Shown: positions 19,702 through 28,659 of the stretch, one piece after another | Layout of the letters: each line of letters begins with the position of its first letter | How positions within the stretch are numbered: position 1 is the stretch's first letter | Source: Edaphobacter aggregans DSM 19364 | Lineage (GTDB): Bacteria > Acidobacteriota > Terriglobia > Terriglobales > Acidobacteriaceae | Direction of reading: 5' to 3' | Assembly (NCBI RefSeq): GCF_000745965.1 | Contig: NZ_KN050790.1 | Span: 83,084 to 147,083 of the forward strand | DNA length: 64,000 nucleotides | The notes under the pieces: model-generated | The model's input: only the letters and a program-made list of their open reading frames with translations | Told to the model about the DNA's origin: nothing | Database searches by the model: none | Made by a program: the position numbers and the translations under genes

Positions 19702-20823
19702 GTGGAGATATCGCACACATCAGCAGAGGTTCGCAGTGAAGGAGTCAACGCGGAGGCGTCACATCAGCCCAAGGTGGCTGTCGCTGGCGTGAGCGGCTAC
19801 GCCGGCGGGGAGCTTGCGCGGCTCCTGCTGCGTCATCCGGGCCTGGCTGGAGCGGCGCCATTGTTTCTGGGCCGCGCAGGCGAGACGGCAGCTTGCGCCC
19901 CGACGACGATCGAGGCCTTACACCCGCAGCTTGCGATGATCGGCGCAAACAGATCGCACAAAGTCGAGCCGTTTCATTGGGACCGCATCTTCGGCGCCGG
20001 CATCGAGATTCTTTTTATGGCGACGCCCCATGAGCAGTCGCGCGAGTGGGCTCCGCAGGCGATCGAGCGCGGCATCCGCGTGATCGATCTGAGCGGCGCA
20101 TGGCGTCTTGCGGACGACCGGAATCGCGAAGTTTATAAGCTGCACGATGCGAACCCCATTCTAGCCGCCGAGCTTCAAAAGGAGGCCGTCTACGGCTGCC
20201 CGGAGCTGCATCGCGACGAGATTCGCTCCGCACGCCTGGTCGCAAATCCCGGTTGCTACTCCACATCGATCATTCTCGCGCTGGCCCCGCTGGTGCGAGC
20301 CGGCGTGGTCGATGTCGAATACGGCATCGTCTGCGATGCGAAGTCCGGAGTGAGCGGCGCAGGCAAAGCTCCTACCTCGAAGACTCACTTCATGTATGCA
20401 GCCGACAATCTTTCTGCCTATTCCGTCTTCGGACATCGCCACACGGGCGAGTTGCTAGAGCAGCTGCATTTAAGCGCGGATCAGATTCAGTTCACGCCGC
20501 ACCTGCTTCCCATCCCGCGCGGTATTCTTTCGACGATCTACCTACGGTTGAAGCAGCCAATGCCGCCATCTGAGATCGGCTCCCTCTTGGGCCAGTTCTA
20601 CAAGAGCAGCCCACTGGTGCGGCTGCACACCACACCGCAGTTGCCGCAGATTCAGCACATCGTCAGGACAAACTTCTGCGATCTGGGCTTTGCGCTTGCA
20701 GAGGATGGAAGGAAGCTGATCGTCGTCTCCTGCCTGGACAATCTTCTGAAGGGTGCAGCGGGTCAGGCGGTACAGAACATGAACCTGATGTGCGGATGGA
20801 AGGAAGAGGAGGGCTTGCTGTGA
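19702..20823 (+). CDS. argC: N-acetyl-gamma-glutamyl-phosphate reductase
   Basis: NADPH-dependent reduction of N-acetylglutamyl phosphate to the semialdehyde, the third step of arginine synthesis. The 373-residue protein starts with a variable segment, then the Rossmann motif VAVAGVSGYAGGEL at about 25-38. The catalytic Cys lies in VANPGCYST near residue 185-190, and GHRHTGEL is downstream. The predicted start is GTG 19702, immediately after the argR stop, giving an N-terminal extension of about 20 residues; a later GTG is possible but has no ribosome site. Its last codons hold AGGAGGG for argB, and the GTG of argB overlaps its stop. Confidence 0.94.
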   Translation: MEISHTSAEVRSEGVNAEASHQPKVAVAGVSGYAGGELARLLLRHPGLAGAAPLFLGRAGETAACAPTTIEALHPQLAMIGANRSHKVEPFHWDRIFGAGIEILFMATPHEQSREWAPQAIERGIRVIDLSGAWRLADDRNREVYKLHDANPILAAELQKEAVYGCPELHRDEIRSARLVANPGCYSTSIILALAPLVRAGVVDVEYGIVCDAKSGVSGAGKAPTSKTHFMYAADNLSAYSVFGHRHTGELLEQLHLSADQIQFTPHLLPIPRGILSTIYLRLKQPMPPSEIGSLLGQFYKSSPLVRLHTTPQLPQIQHIVRTNFCDLGFALAEDGRKLIVVSCLDNLLKGAAGQAVQNMNLMCGWKEEEGLL

Positions 20824-21602
20824 GATTTGTTGTGAAACTGGGCGGGGCCGGCCTTGAGAACCCGAAGCTGCTGCACGCCTGCGGCAAGGCCATCGCCGAG
20901 CTGGTGGCTGATGGCAACCAGGTCGCCGTTGTCCACGGCGGCGGCCTGCAGCTGACGCGCACGCTGGAACAGCTGGGTAAGAAAAGCGAGTTCATCTCCG
21001 GCCTGCGTGTGACCGATGCCGAGACCCGCGACGCCGCGCTGATGGTCCTTGCCGGCCGCGTGAACAAGTCGCTGGTGGCGGCGCTCGGAACGCATGGGCA
21101 GGCTGCGGTCGGACTGTCGGGTGGCGATGGACACGTCTTTCGCGCGCGCAAGAAGAAGACGAACCCGGACCTGGGATTCGTCGGCGAGATTGCTGCCACC
21201 GACCCGCGCTGGCTCGAAGCCATCTGGACAATGGGAGCGGTTCCCGTCATCTCGTCGATCGCGCTCGGCTTCGACGGCGAGTACTACAATATCAATGCCG
21301 ACGAGATGGCCGCTGCCTGCGCCATCTCCACCAAGGCCGATGCGCTGGTCTTTTTGACGGATGTACCCGGAGTCAAAGGAGCCGACGGTGCTGTGATGCG
21401 CTGGTTGACACTCGCGCAGATTCCCTCGCTTGAAAAGCAGAAGGTGATCTCTGGCGGTATGCTGCCCAAACTGAATGCGTGCCGGGAGGCGCTCTTGCAT
21501 GGCGTCAAACGTGTGCGCATCCTGCCTGCGGAGGCTGCGGCGCTGCTGCCCGATCTCTGCTCGACTCGAGTCAACGACGGAACGGAGGTCATGGTCGCAT
21601 GA
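20820..21602 (+). CDS. argB: Acetylglutamate kinase
   Basis: Phosphorylates N-acetylglutamate, the usual feedback-controlled step of arginine synthesis. The 260-residue amino-acid-kinase fold shows FVVKLGGAG at the start, VVHGGG, YYNINADEMAAACA and ISGGMLPKLNACREAL, which binds the acetylglutamate/ATP pair. GTG 20820 is chosen: it overlaps the argC stop (GTGA) and lies 5-6 nt after AGGAGGG. An upstream ATG at 20790 would sit inside argC without a ribosome site. Translational coupling with argC and argD is likely. The KLGGAG start differs from the common K(I/L)GG(S/A) form but remains within family range. Confidence 0.94.
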   Translation: MRFVVKLGGAGLENPKLLHACGKAIAELVADGNQVAVVHGGGLQLTRTLEQLGKKSEFISGLRVTDAETRDAALMVLAGRVNKSLVAALGTHGQAAVGLSGGDGHVFRARKKKTNPDLGFVGEIAATDPRWLEAIWTMGAVPVISSIALGFDGEYYNINADEMAAACAISTKADALVFLTDVPGVKGADGAVMRWLTLAQIPSLEKQKVISGGMLPKLNACREALLHGVKRVRILPAEAAALLPDLCSTRVNDGTEVMVA

Positions 21603-22849
21603 ACCTGGCATCGATTCAGGCTGCGGAGAATAAGCTGTTGCTCAACACCTACGAGCGGAACCCCTACCTTTTCGTAAGCGGAAAAGGAGTCTACCTCCGT
21701 GACGAAAACGGAATTCACTACCTAGATCTGCTGAGTGGCATCGGCGTCTCTGCGCTTGGCTACGGCCATCCCGCCGTCGAGCAGGCGATCGCACATCAGA
21801 GCTCGCGCCTGCTCCATACCTCGAACCTCTTCTTCCATGAGGGCACGGCCAACCTCGCGCTCCGCCTGACGGAGATCAGCGGCATGGACCGCGTCTTCTT
21901 CTGCAACAGCGGAACCGAAGCGTGGGAGGCAGCCCTGAAACTCGCCCGCGCTCACGCCGAGAAGGCTCGCGAGAACGGCAAGCGTATCGGAACAAAGTTC
22001 CTCGCGATGGAACACAGCTTCCACGGCCGCACGATGGGTTCGGTCGCGACGACGCACAAGGAGAAGTACCGTCTTCCGTTTGCTCCTGTAATGCCGGGCG
22101 TCGAGTTCGTGCGGTTCAACGACGTCGCCGACCTGCGCGCGAAGTTCACCGAGGATGTCTGCGGCATCTGCATCGAGCCGATCCAGGGCGAGGGCGGGAT
22201 TCATCTCGTCTCGAAGGCGTTCTTCGCCACGGCGCGCGAATTGTGCTCTTCGACCGGCGCTCTTCTTCTGGCCGACGAAATTCAGAGCGGCCTGGGTCGC
22301 ACCGGGAAGTGGTTCGCCTACCAGCACTATGGCATCCAACCTGACGTGACGACACTGGCCAAACCCATCGCCAACGGCATTCCCATGGGAGCTATGCTGT
22401 GCACGGAGAGCGCGGCCTCCGCGTTTACCCCAGGAATGCACGGAACGACCTTCGGCGGCGGCCCCCTGGCCTGCGCAGTCGCCATTACCGTCATCGACAC
22501 GATGCAGCGCGAGAACGTACTTGCAAACATCGAGGAAGTCGGCGGATTCTTCAAATCAGAACTTGAGGGCCTGAAGGCAAAGCACGAGTGCGTCACCGAC
22601 GTTCGCGGCATGGGCCTGATGCTTGGTCTTGAACTAAACTCGGCCGACCTCGCGAAGCGTATCGCGGCGCAGATGATGGAGCGCCGCATCATTATCAACC
22701 GAACGAGTGAAACAGTCCTTCGCTTCCTGCCTCCTTACATTCTCGAGCGGAAGCATGTTGAGACCGCCATCAGCGCACTGGATGAGCTGCTGAAGGCAAA
22801 TACGGAATTCGCCGGCGCAGCGCCGGCCGGAGAAGAACTACATGGATAG
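21599..22849 (+). CDS. argD: Acetylornithine aminotransferase
   Basis: PLP-dependent class III transaminase converting N-acetylglutamate semialdehyde to N-acetylornithine. The 416-residue protein contains YLDLLSGIGVSALGYGHP, FCNSGTEAWEAALKLAR, HSFHGRTMGS and LLADEIQSGLGRTGKWF, then TLAKPIANGIPMGA, where Lys forms the PLP aldimine. ATG 21599 overlaps the argB stop (ATGA) and follows GGAGGTC. The frame is open further upstream inside argB, but that start has no support. It overlaps argF by 8 bp, continuing the tightly packed operon. Confidence 0.95.
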   Translation: MNLASIQAAENKLLLNTYERNPYLFVSGKGVYLRDENGIHYLDLLSGIGVSALGYGHPAVEQAIAHQSSRLLHTSNLFFHEGTANLALRLTEISGMDRVFFCNSGTEAWEAALKLARAHAEKARENGKRIGTKFLAMEHSFHGRTMGSVATTHKEKYRLPFAPVMPGVEFVRFNDVADLRAKFTEDVCGICIEPIQGEGGIHLVSKAFFATARELCSSTGALLLADEIQSGLGRTGKWFAYQHYGIQPDVTTLAKPIANGIPMGAMLCTESAASAFTPGMHGTTFGGGPLACAVAITVIDTMQRENVLANIEEVGGFFKSELEGLKAKHECVTDVRGMGLMLGLELNSADLAKRIAAQMMERRIIINRTSETVLRFLPPYILERKHVETAISALDELLKANTEFAGAAPAGEELHG

Positions 22850-23951
22850 CAAAACAGTGATCATGAATTCGAAGTCGCCAGAAGCATCCGGGGAAGAGAG
22901 CCTGCGCAAACCCGCGATCGCCATGGGCATCCAGTCGGATACTGCTTTTAACGAGGCGACAAAACGCCTGTGCGGGCGCGACCTGTGCTCCATCAGCGAC
23001 CTCACCGTACAGGAGATGGCCGCGATCATGGAGCTCGGCCACGCGGTGAAGAACCACCCTGAGGACTTCCGTCATGCACTCGACGCGCGACAGATGGTCA
23101 TGTTCTTCGAGAAGGCCTCGCTGCGGACTCGCCTGACCTTTGAGGCTGCCATCAACACACTTGGCGGAAACGCAATCTTCGTAGACCAGACGCAGTCGCC
23201 CCTTGGCGAGCGGGAGTCGCTGGCCGACATGGCGCGAAATCTTGAGCGCTGGATGAGTGTGATCGTGCTCCGCACCTACTCGCATGAGACCATCACTGAG
23301 ATGGCGGCATGCTCGCGGGTCCCCGTCATCAACGCGCTGTCAGACCTCGAGCATCCCTGCCAGGCGATCGCGGACTTCCTCACCCTTGAGGAGCGCTTCG
23401 GCTCGGCTGAAGGTTTGCGGTTCGCTTACGTCGGCGACGGCAACAACGTCTGCCACTCGCTGATGCTGACCGCCGCACAGCTTGGCGCTCACTGCACCAT
23501 CGCTTCGCCGAAGGGCTTCGCTCCGAAGCTTGAGATCATTCACAAGGCGATCGAGATCGCAGAGACGACGGGCGGAAGCATCACGCTGCTGCATGATCCC
23601 ATCAAAGCCGTGACCGGAGCAGACGCCGTCTACACCGACGTCTGCACAAGCATGGGCTTCGAGCACGAGGCCACTAAGCGCGCTCCAATCTTCAAGCCTT
23701 ACCAGGTCAACGAGGCCTTGATGGCTAACGCGCAGCCCGATGCCGTCTTCATGCACTGCCTTCCCGCTCATCGCAACGCGGAGGTGACCGATGCAGTACT
23801 CGATGGCCCGCAGTCGATCGTCTTCGACCAGGCGGAGAACCGCATGCACGCGCAGAAGGCGCTTTTGCTGATGCTACTCGGAGGGGCGAAGAGAATCTCC
23901 AGTGCCCGCGGCCGCGGGACGCAGGCGCGCAAGCGTCCGTCTCTGGCCTGA
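22842..23951 (+). CDS. argF: Ornithine carbamoyltransferase
   Basis: Transfers carbamoyl phosphate to ornithine to give citrulline. The 369-residue protein has a longer, polar N-terminus of about 40 residues than typical enzymes and a basic C-terminal tail. The carbamoyl-phosphate loop reads FEKASLRTRLTFE (SxRTR type), followed by HPCQAIADFLTL, DVCTSMG and the ornithine-binding HCLPAHRN. The LPAHR form argues for ordinary ornithine substrate and against the acetyl- or succinylornithine versions. AGAAG precedes ATG 22842, which overlaps the end of argD. A start at a later in-frame ATG would remove the extension; this cannot be settled by eye. Confidence 0.92.
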   Translation: MDSKTVIMNSKSPEASGEESLRKPAIAMGIQSDTAFNEATKRLCGRDLCSISDLTVQEMAAIMELGHAVKNHPEDFRHALDARQMVMFFEKASLRTRLTFEAAINTLGGNAIFVDQTQSPLGERESLADMARNLERWMSVIVLRTYSHETITEMAACSRVPVINALSDLEHPCQAIADFLTLEERFGSAEGLRFAYVGDGNNVCHSLMLTAAQLGAHCTIASPKGFAPKLEIIHKAIEIAETTGGSITLLHDPIKAVTGADAVYTDVCTSMGFEHEATKRAPIFKPYQVNEALMANAQPDAVFMHCLPAHRNAEVTDAVLDGPQSIVFDQAENRMHAQKALLLMLLGGAKRISSARGRGTQARKRPSLA

Positions 23952-23984
23952 TCGGTCACATCACTATCCGGAAGGAGTTGGCAA

Positions 23985-25499
23985 GTGAGCAAGATGTGGT
24001 CGGGACGGTTTCGCGAACCGCTGGATCCCGCGTTTGAATCCTGGCAGCGTTCGTTTCCCTTCGATGTGCGGCTGCTTCCGCAGGAAGTGGCCGCGTCGAA
24101 GGCGCACGCACGCGCCATCGCTGCGGCGGGAATCCTGTCCGCAACCGAGCTCGCGACGATGCTCGACGGGCTCGACCGTGTGATTCCGTTCGCTCTCGAA
24201 GAAGCGTCGAAGTCTCTGGGTGGAGACGCCGCCTGGGGCAGCTCGACAGCGAGCGCCGTTCTCGCGGCCGCGCCAGCGATCGTCGCGCTCCATCCGGAAG
24301 CCGAGGACATCCATCACTTCGTCGAGCTCATGCTGACAAAGATCATCGGTGAACTCGCTCTAAAACTGCACACGGGACGAAGCCGTAACGAACAGATCGC
24401 GACCGACATGCGGTTGTTCGTGCGCGACGCGATCGATCAGACACTGCGCGGGCTTCTCTCTTGGCGCGGGGCCCTTGTCGACCAGGCGCGTGCAGCAGGC
24501 GAAACCGTAATGCCTTCTTACACCCACCTGCAGCGAGCGGAGCCGGTGCTGGTGGCACACTGGCTGCTGGCATACGTCTCTATGCTCGAGCGCGACTTCA
24601 GCCGACTTGAAGACTGTCGTGCGCGGCTCAACGTCTGCCCTCTGGGTTCGGGCGCAATCGCAGGTGCGACGCTCGCGCTCGACCGGACGATTGCCGCCGA
24701 AGCCCTCGGCTTTGACGTCCCGACGGCGAACAGCATGGATGCGACCAGCGACCGCGACTTTGCGCTCGACTTCACCCAGGCACTCGCCACGCTTGGCCTT
24801 CACATCTCACGGTTCGCCGAGGAGCTTACGCTGCACTCGACCGCGGAGTTCGGCTTCCTCGATCTCCCGGAACGCTTCTCGACAGGATCGAGCGCGATGC
24901 CGCAGAAGAAGAATCCTGATCTAACGGAGCTGATCCGCGGCAAGGCAGGCCGACTGCAAGGCGCCGCCGTAACCCTGGCGACGATCGTCAAGGGACTTCC
25001 TCTCGCCTACAACAAGGACCTGCAGGAAGGCCAGGAGCCGGTCTTCGATGCAGCCGACACCATCAGCGGAATTCTATCGGTGCTCCCGGAGTTCACCCGC
25101 GCCCTGCACTTCCGCGCGGACGCGATGCAGGCAGCTGCGGAGAAGGGCTACCTGAACGCGATGGCGGCGGCAACCTATCTCACCCACAAGGGAGTTCCCT
25201 TCCGCAAGGCCCACGAAAAGATTGGCCAGGCGGTCCGCCTCGGGCTCGAGACGGGGCGTGAGCTGGGCGAGTTATCGCTCGAAGAGCTGCGCAGCTTCGG
25301 CGAAGAGTTCGGTGCCGGCTTCTTCGACGCGATCACCCTCGAAGCTACGCTCGACTGCCACGACGTGATCGGTGGAACTGCGCGCGGACGTGTACGGGAT
25401 GCCATAGAAGACGCCTCACGGCGAATTGCGTCCGACACGGCCTCGATTGCATCCAAAAAGTCTGCGAAACTTGGCTTGGAGCGCAACGCACTTGTCTAA
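23985..25499 (+). CDS. argH: Argininosuccinate lyase
   Basis: Cleaves argininosuccinate to arginine and fumarate. The 504-residue protein begins SKMWSGRFREP, and has LHTGRSRNEQIATD, YTHLQRAEPV, and the fumarase/ASL-family signature GSSAMPQKKNPD near residue 300-311 with the catalytic Ser. GTG 23985 is preceded by AAGGAG. It is about 40 residues longer than many relatives because of an extended C-terminus. Argininosuccinate synthase (argG), which should act just before it, is not in this operon or elsewhere in the window. Confidence 0.95.
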   Translation: MSKMWSGRFREPLDPAFESWQRSFPFDVRLLPQEVAASKAHARAIAAAGILSATELATMLDGLDRVIPFALEEASKSLGGDAAWGSSTASAVLAAAPAIVALHPEAEDIHHFVELMLTKIIGELALKLHTGRSRNEQIATDMRLFVRDAIDQTLRGLLSWRGALVDQARAAGETVMPSYTHLQRAEPVLVAHWLLAYVSMLERDFSRLEDCRARLNVCPLGSGAIAGATLALDRTIAAEALGFDVPTANSMDATSDRDFALDFTQALATLGLHISRFAEELTLHSTAEFGFLDLPERFSTGSSAMPQKKNPDLTELIRGKAGRLQGAAVTLATIVKGLPLAYNKDLQEGQEPVFDAADTISGILSVLPEFTRALHFRADAMQAAAEKGYLNAMAAATYLTHKGVPFRKAHEKIGQAVRLGLETGRELGELSLEELRSFGEEFGAGFFDAITLEATLDCHDVIGGTARGRVRDAIEDASRRIASDTASIASKKSAKLGLERNALV

Positions 25500-25509
25500 C
25501 TCATCCCTG

Positions 25510-26106
25510 ATGCCTGTCAGCGAATCGACCTCGTCTTCGCGCCCCCGCGTAGGCGGTGCAACGGTACGCAAGGCGAAGCTTCCGGATGCGGTCAACATCT
25601 TCGAGCTAGTCAACTCGCTCTCGGGCGATGGCACGTTGTTGCGGCGAAGCTATGCAGAAATATGCGAAAACGTTCGCGACTTCACCGTGGCTGAGAGCGA
25701 GAGCGGTGTCTTTCTCGGCTGCGGAGCCCTGCACCTCTACGGCCCACACCTCGCAGAGGTTCGCTCCATCGTCGTAAAGCCCGAAGCCAAAGGCCAGGGC
25801 GCAGGTGGCAAGCTGCTGCGCGCCCTTCTGGATGAGGCGGAGGACCAGGGCGTAACCTCGGTCTGCCTGTTTACACGCATCCCTGACTTCTTCTTCCACT
25901 TCGGCTTCCGGGTCGTCGACAGGACAGTACTGCCCGACAAAATCTACAAAGACTGCCAGACCTGTCCGCGGCTCTACGCCTGCGACGAAGTCGCAATGGT
26001 GCGCGGGCCGGTCCCGAAGGTTGCAGTGTTAGGGCCAAGCAAGTTTCCTGCACCGGAGTTGGTGAAGCTCCAGGCCGGTTCCCTAACCTCAACCCCCGCG
26101 AAGTAA
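25510..26106 (+). CDS. GNAT acetyltransferase, probable ArgA-type N-acetylglutamate synthase
   Basis: Predicted to acetylate glutamate with acetyl-CoA, the first step of arginine synthesis. It is 198 residues from ATG 25510. The GNAT core shows AEVRSIVVKPEAKGQGAGGKLL (acetyl-CoA-binding loop) and VCLFTRIPDFFFHFGFRVVD. The C-terminal DKIYKDCQTCPRLYACDEVAMV Cys cluster resembles stand-alone short ArgA enzymes. It lies 10 bp after argH, at the end of the arginine operon. ArgJ is absent, so a separate acetylglutamate synthase is expected, and this gene would supply it. The frame is open to 25426 inside argH, but the conserved part begins later. Function rests on context and motifs. Confidence 0.8.
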   Translation: MPVSESTSSSRPRVGGATVRKAKLPDAVNIFELVNSLSGDGTLLRRSYAEICENVRDFTVAESESGVFLGCGALHLYGPHLAEVRSIVVKPEAKGQGAGGKLLRALLDEAEDQGVTSVCLFTRIPDFFFHFGFRVVDRTVLPDKIYKDCQTCPRLYACDEVAMVRGPVPKVAVLGPSKFPAPELVKLQAGSLTSTPAK

Positions 26107-26223
26107 TTATTCCCATCCCATTCTGCTTTATCTACGGCGGTAATCGTTCGTCCTCACCTGAATTTGCTCCTTGCGGTCCTTAGCTGGCGCATACTGATAA
26201 CAGAGCAGCAAGGAGCATGCCGA

Positions 26224-27597
26224 GTGGACGCACTCACGCTTCATCGGATTCATTTTGCATTCACCATCACGTATCACTACCTCTTTCCTCAGCTGACGAT
26301 GGGCCTTGCGCTGCTGATCGTTGCGTTGAAGACCGTCGCCCTTCGCACAACGGATCCGGGAAAGCAGGAGCTCTATGACACGGCGGCGCGGTTCTGGGCG
26401 CGCATCTTTGCAGTGAACTTTGTGCTCGGTGTCGTGACGGGAATTCCGATGGAGTTTCAGTTCGGCACCAACTGGTCGGAGTTTTCGCGGCGCACGGGCG
26501 GCGTAATCGGGCAGCCGCTGGCGATGGAGGGAGTTTTTTCCTTCTTCCTTGAGAGCGCGTTCCTGGGACTGCTGCTCTTCGGCGAGAAAAGACTCTCGCG
26601 CAAACTCCACTGGTTCGCCGCGTTCATGGTGTGGCTCGGATCCTGGATCTCCGGCTTCTTCATCATCGTGACCGATGCGTGGATGCAGCATCCGGTGGCG
26701 TATCAAGTGATGCCGAACGGGACCTATGATGTAACCAGCTTCTGGGGCCTGTTGATGAATCCGTGGGCGTGGCTGCAGTACGCGCACAACATGTCGGGCG
26801 CGGTCGTTACAGGCGCGTTTGTCATGGCGGCAACTGGAGCTCTCTATCTGCTGCAGCACAGGTTTGAGGAGTATGGGCGAGTCTTCGTGAAAGTCGGCGT
26901 GATTGCAGGTGTCGCCTCATGCGTGGCTCAGATATTTCCAACGGGCGATCTGCATGGCAAGTATCTAGCGAGGCATCAGCCGGCTGCGATGGCGGGGATG
27001 GAAGGTCTGTTTCATACGACTCCGGGCGCGCCAGTGGTGCTGATGGGGCAGCCCGATGTTGAGACTGGGACGATCGCGAATCCTCTTGCCGTAAACGACG
27101 TGCTGAGTTTTCTGATCTATGGAACGACAAAGGCGGAGGTGACTGGCCTGGATCAGTTTCCGCGCGATCAGTGGCCGACGGCCCTGCCGCTGCTCTTCTA
27201 CAGCTACCACATCATGGCCGGCCTGGGGACTTACTTCGCGTTGTTGACGACCGTCGCGGCGTTTCTATTGTGGCGCAACAAGCTGTATTCAACGCGGTGG
27301 ATTCTGTGGCCCTTGCTGCTAAGCTTTCCCCTGCCGTACATCGCGAACACCGCGGGATGGATGACTGCGGAGTTGGGCCGGCAGCCGTGGCTGGTCTATG
27401 GACTGATGCGGACCTCAGAGGGCTATTCGAAGCATGTTGGGCCAGAGACGAGCCTGTTCACGCTGCTGGGATTTCTTGGGATGTACTCGGTGCTTTCGAT
27501 CCTTTGGATCGTGATGGTGTACTCGGCGATCCAGAAGGGGCCAAGAGCTCCAGTGGTCGACGAAGGCCATGATGCGCACACACTGACGACTGCGTGA
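26224..27597 (+). CDS. cydA: Cytochrome bd ubiquinol oxidase subunit I
   Basis: Terminal oxidase subunit binding hemes b558, b595 and d, reducing oxygen in the inner membrane. The 457 residues start MDALTLHRIHFAFTITYHYLFP; His18 is the likely heme b595 ligand. PMEFQFGTNWSEFS holds the conserved Glu residues, and TAELGRQPWLVYGLMRT is the GRQP signature near the end. The length fits short Q-loop, CioA-like enzymes and not the longer E. coli form. GTG 26224 follows AAGGAG; an upstream TTG at 26164 lacks support. cydB follows after 9 bp. No cydX or cydDC was seen. Confidence 0.95.
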   Translation: MDALTLHRIHFAFTITYHYLFPQLTMGLALLIVALKTVALRTTDPGKQELYDTAARFWARIFAVNFVLGVVTGIPMEFQFGTNWSEFSRRTGGVIGQPLAMEGVFSFFLESAFLGLLLFGEKRLSRKLHWFAAFMVWLGSWISGFFIIVTDAWMQHPVAYQVMPNGTYDVTSFWGLLMNPWAWLQYAHNMSGAVVTGAFVMAATGALYLLQHRFEEYGRVFVKVGVIAGVASCVAQIFPTGDLHGKYLARHQPAAMAGMEGLFHTTPGAPVVLMGQPDVETGTIANPLAVNDVLSFLIYGTTKAEVTGLDQFPRDQWPTALPLLFYSYHIMAGLGTYFALLTTVAAFLLWRNKLYSTRWILWPLLLSFPLPYIANTAGWMTAELGRQPWLVYGLMRTSEGYSKHVGPETSLFTLLGFLGMYSVLSILWIVMVYSAIQKGPRAPVVDEGHDAHTLTTA

Positions 27598-27606
27598 GGA
27601 GACGGT

Positions 27607-28653
27607 ATGGGGACGTTGTGGTTCTGGATCGTGGCGGCAATGCTAACCGTGTACGTCGTGCTCGATGGCTTCGACCTCGGTGTTGGAATCGTATATCTGT
27701 TCGTCGCGCGCACCGAGCAAGAGCGGCTCCAGGCGATGCACGCGATCGGACCCGTGTGGGACGGCAACGAGGTATGGCTGATCGCCGGTGGCGGCACGCT
27801 CTTCTTCGCGTTTCCCCTACTGTATGCGTCATCGTTCAGCGGCTTCTACCTGCCGCTGACTATCGTGCTGTGGCTGCTGATGATGCGTGGCCTGAGCATC
27901 GAGTTGCGCGCGCATGCACACGACAAGGTGTTCATGACGCTGTTCGATGCGACGTTCTCTCTTTCCAGCGCAGTACTTGCCGTGTTCTTCGGGGCCGCGC
28001 TGGCGAATGTGATTCGCGGGGTGCCGTTGGGCGCGGACGACTACTTCTTCCTCCCATTGTGGACTGACTGGAGGACGGGCCCCAATCCGGGGATTCTGGA
28101 CTGGTATACCGTGCTGGGAGGAGTGCTTGCCCTACTGGCCCTGGCCCAACATGGATTGCTCTATCTCGCACTGAAGACGGCGGGGGAACTCAACGCCCGC
28201 GCGAAGATCTGGGCGCGCCGTCTGTGGCCGATAGTCACGCTAGTGACGGCAGTGAGTGTACCGGCGACCATTCTTGCCCGGCCTGGTTCGCTGGTGCGCT
28301 ATACCGAACATTGGGCGGCGTGGCTGGCTCCGCTAATGGTCCTGGTGAGCTTGTTCGTCATTGCGACAGCACTACGAAACGATCGTGAATGGAAGGCGTT
28401 TCTGGCATCGTGTACATATCTGGCGTCTATGCTCGTCGGCGCAGCGGCGGGGCTGTATCCGGTTCTACTGCCTACAGTAGGGACTGGCGGGCACGACATC
28501 ACGATCGAGCGCGCGCTTGCGGGACCGCACACGGTACGCGTCGGGTTGGTGTGGTGGACGTTCGGGCTCACGCTGGCGCTGATCTACACCATCACCGTCT
28601 ACTGGCTGTTTCGCGGCAAGGTTCCGGAGCACGCCGAAGGCTACAGCCACTAG
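27607..28653 (+). CDS. cydB: Cytochrome bd ubiquinol oxidase subunit II
   Basis: Partner of CydA in the bd oxidase, an integral membrane protein of 348 residues. The N-terminus MGTLWFWIVAAMLTVYVVLDGFDLGVG is the CydB hallmark. VWDGNEVWLIAGGGTLFFAFP and the following helices are well conserved, with eight or more hydrophobic segments. It follows cydA by 9 bp with GAGG upstream of ATG 27607, so the two form an operon. The gene ends 6 bp before the convergent ABC ATPase; no strong terminator hairpin is visible between them. Confidence 0.96.
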   Translation: MGTLWFWIVAAMLTVYVVLDGFDLGVGIVYLFVARTEQERLQAMHAIGPVWDGNEVWLIAGGGTLFFAFPLLYASSFSGFYLPLTIVLWLLMMRGLSIELRAHAHDKVFMTLFDATFSLSSAVLAVFFGAALANVIRGVPLGADDYFFLPLWTDWRTGPNPGILDWYTVLGGVLALLALAQHGLLYLALKTAGELNARAKIWARRLWPIVTLVTAVSVPATILARPGSLVRYTEHWAAWLAPLMVLVSLFVIATALRNDREWKAFLASCTYLASMLVGAAAGLYPVLLPTVGTGGHDITIERALAGPHTVRVGLVWWTFGLTLALIYTITVYWLFRGKVPEHAEGYSH

Positions 28654-28659
28654 TGAGCT

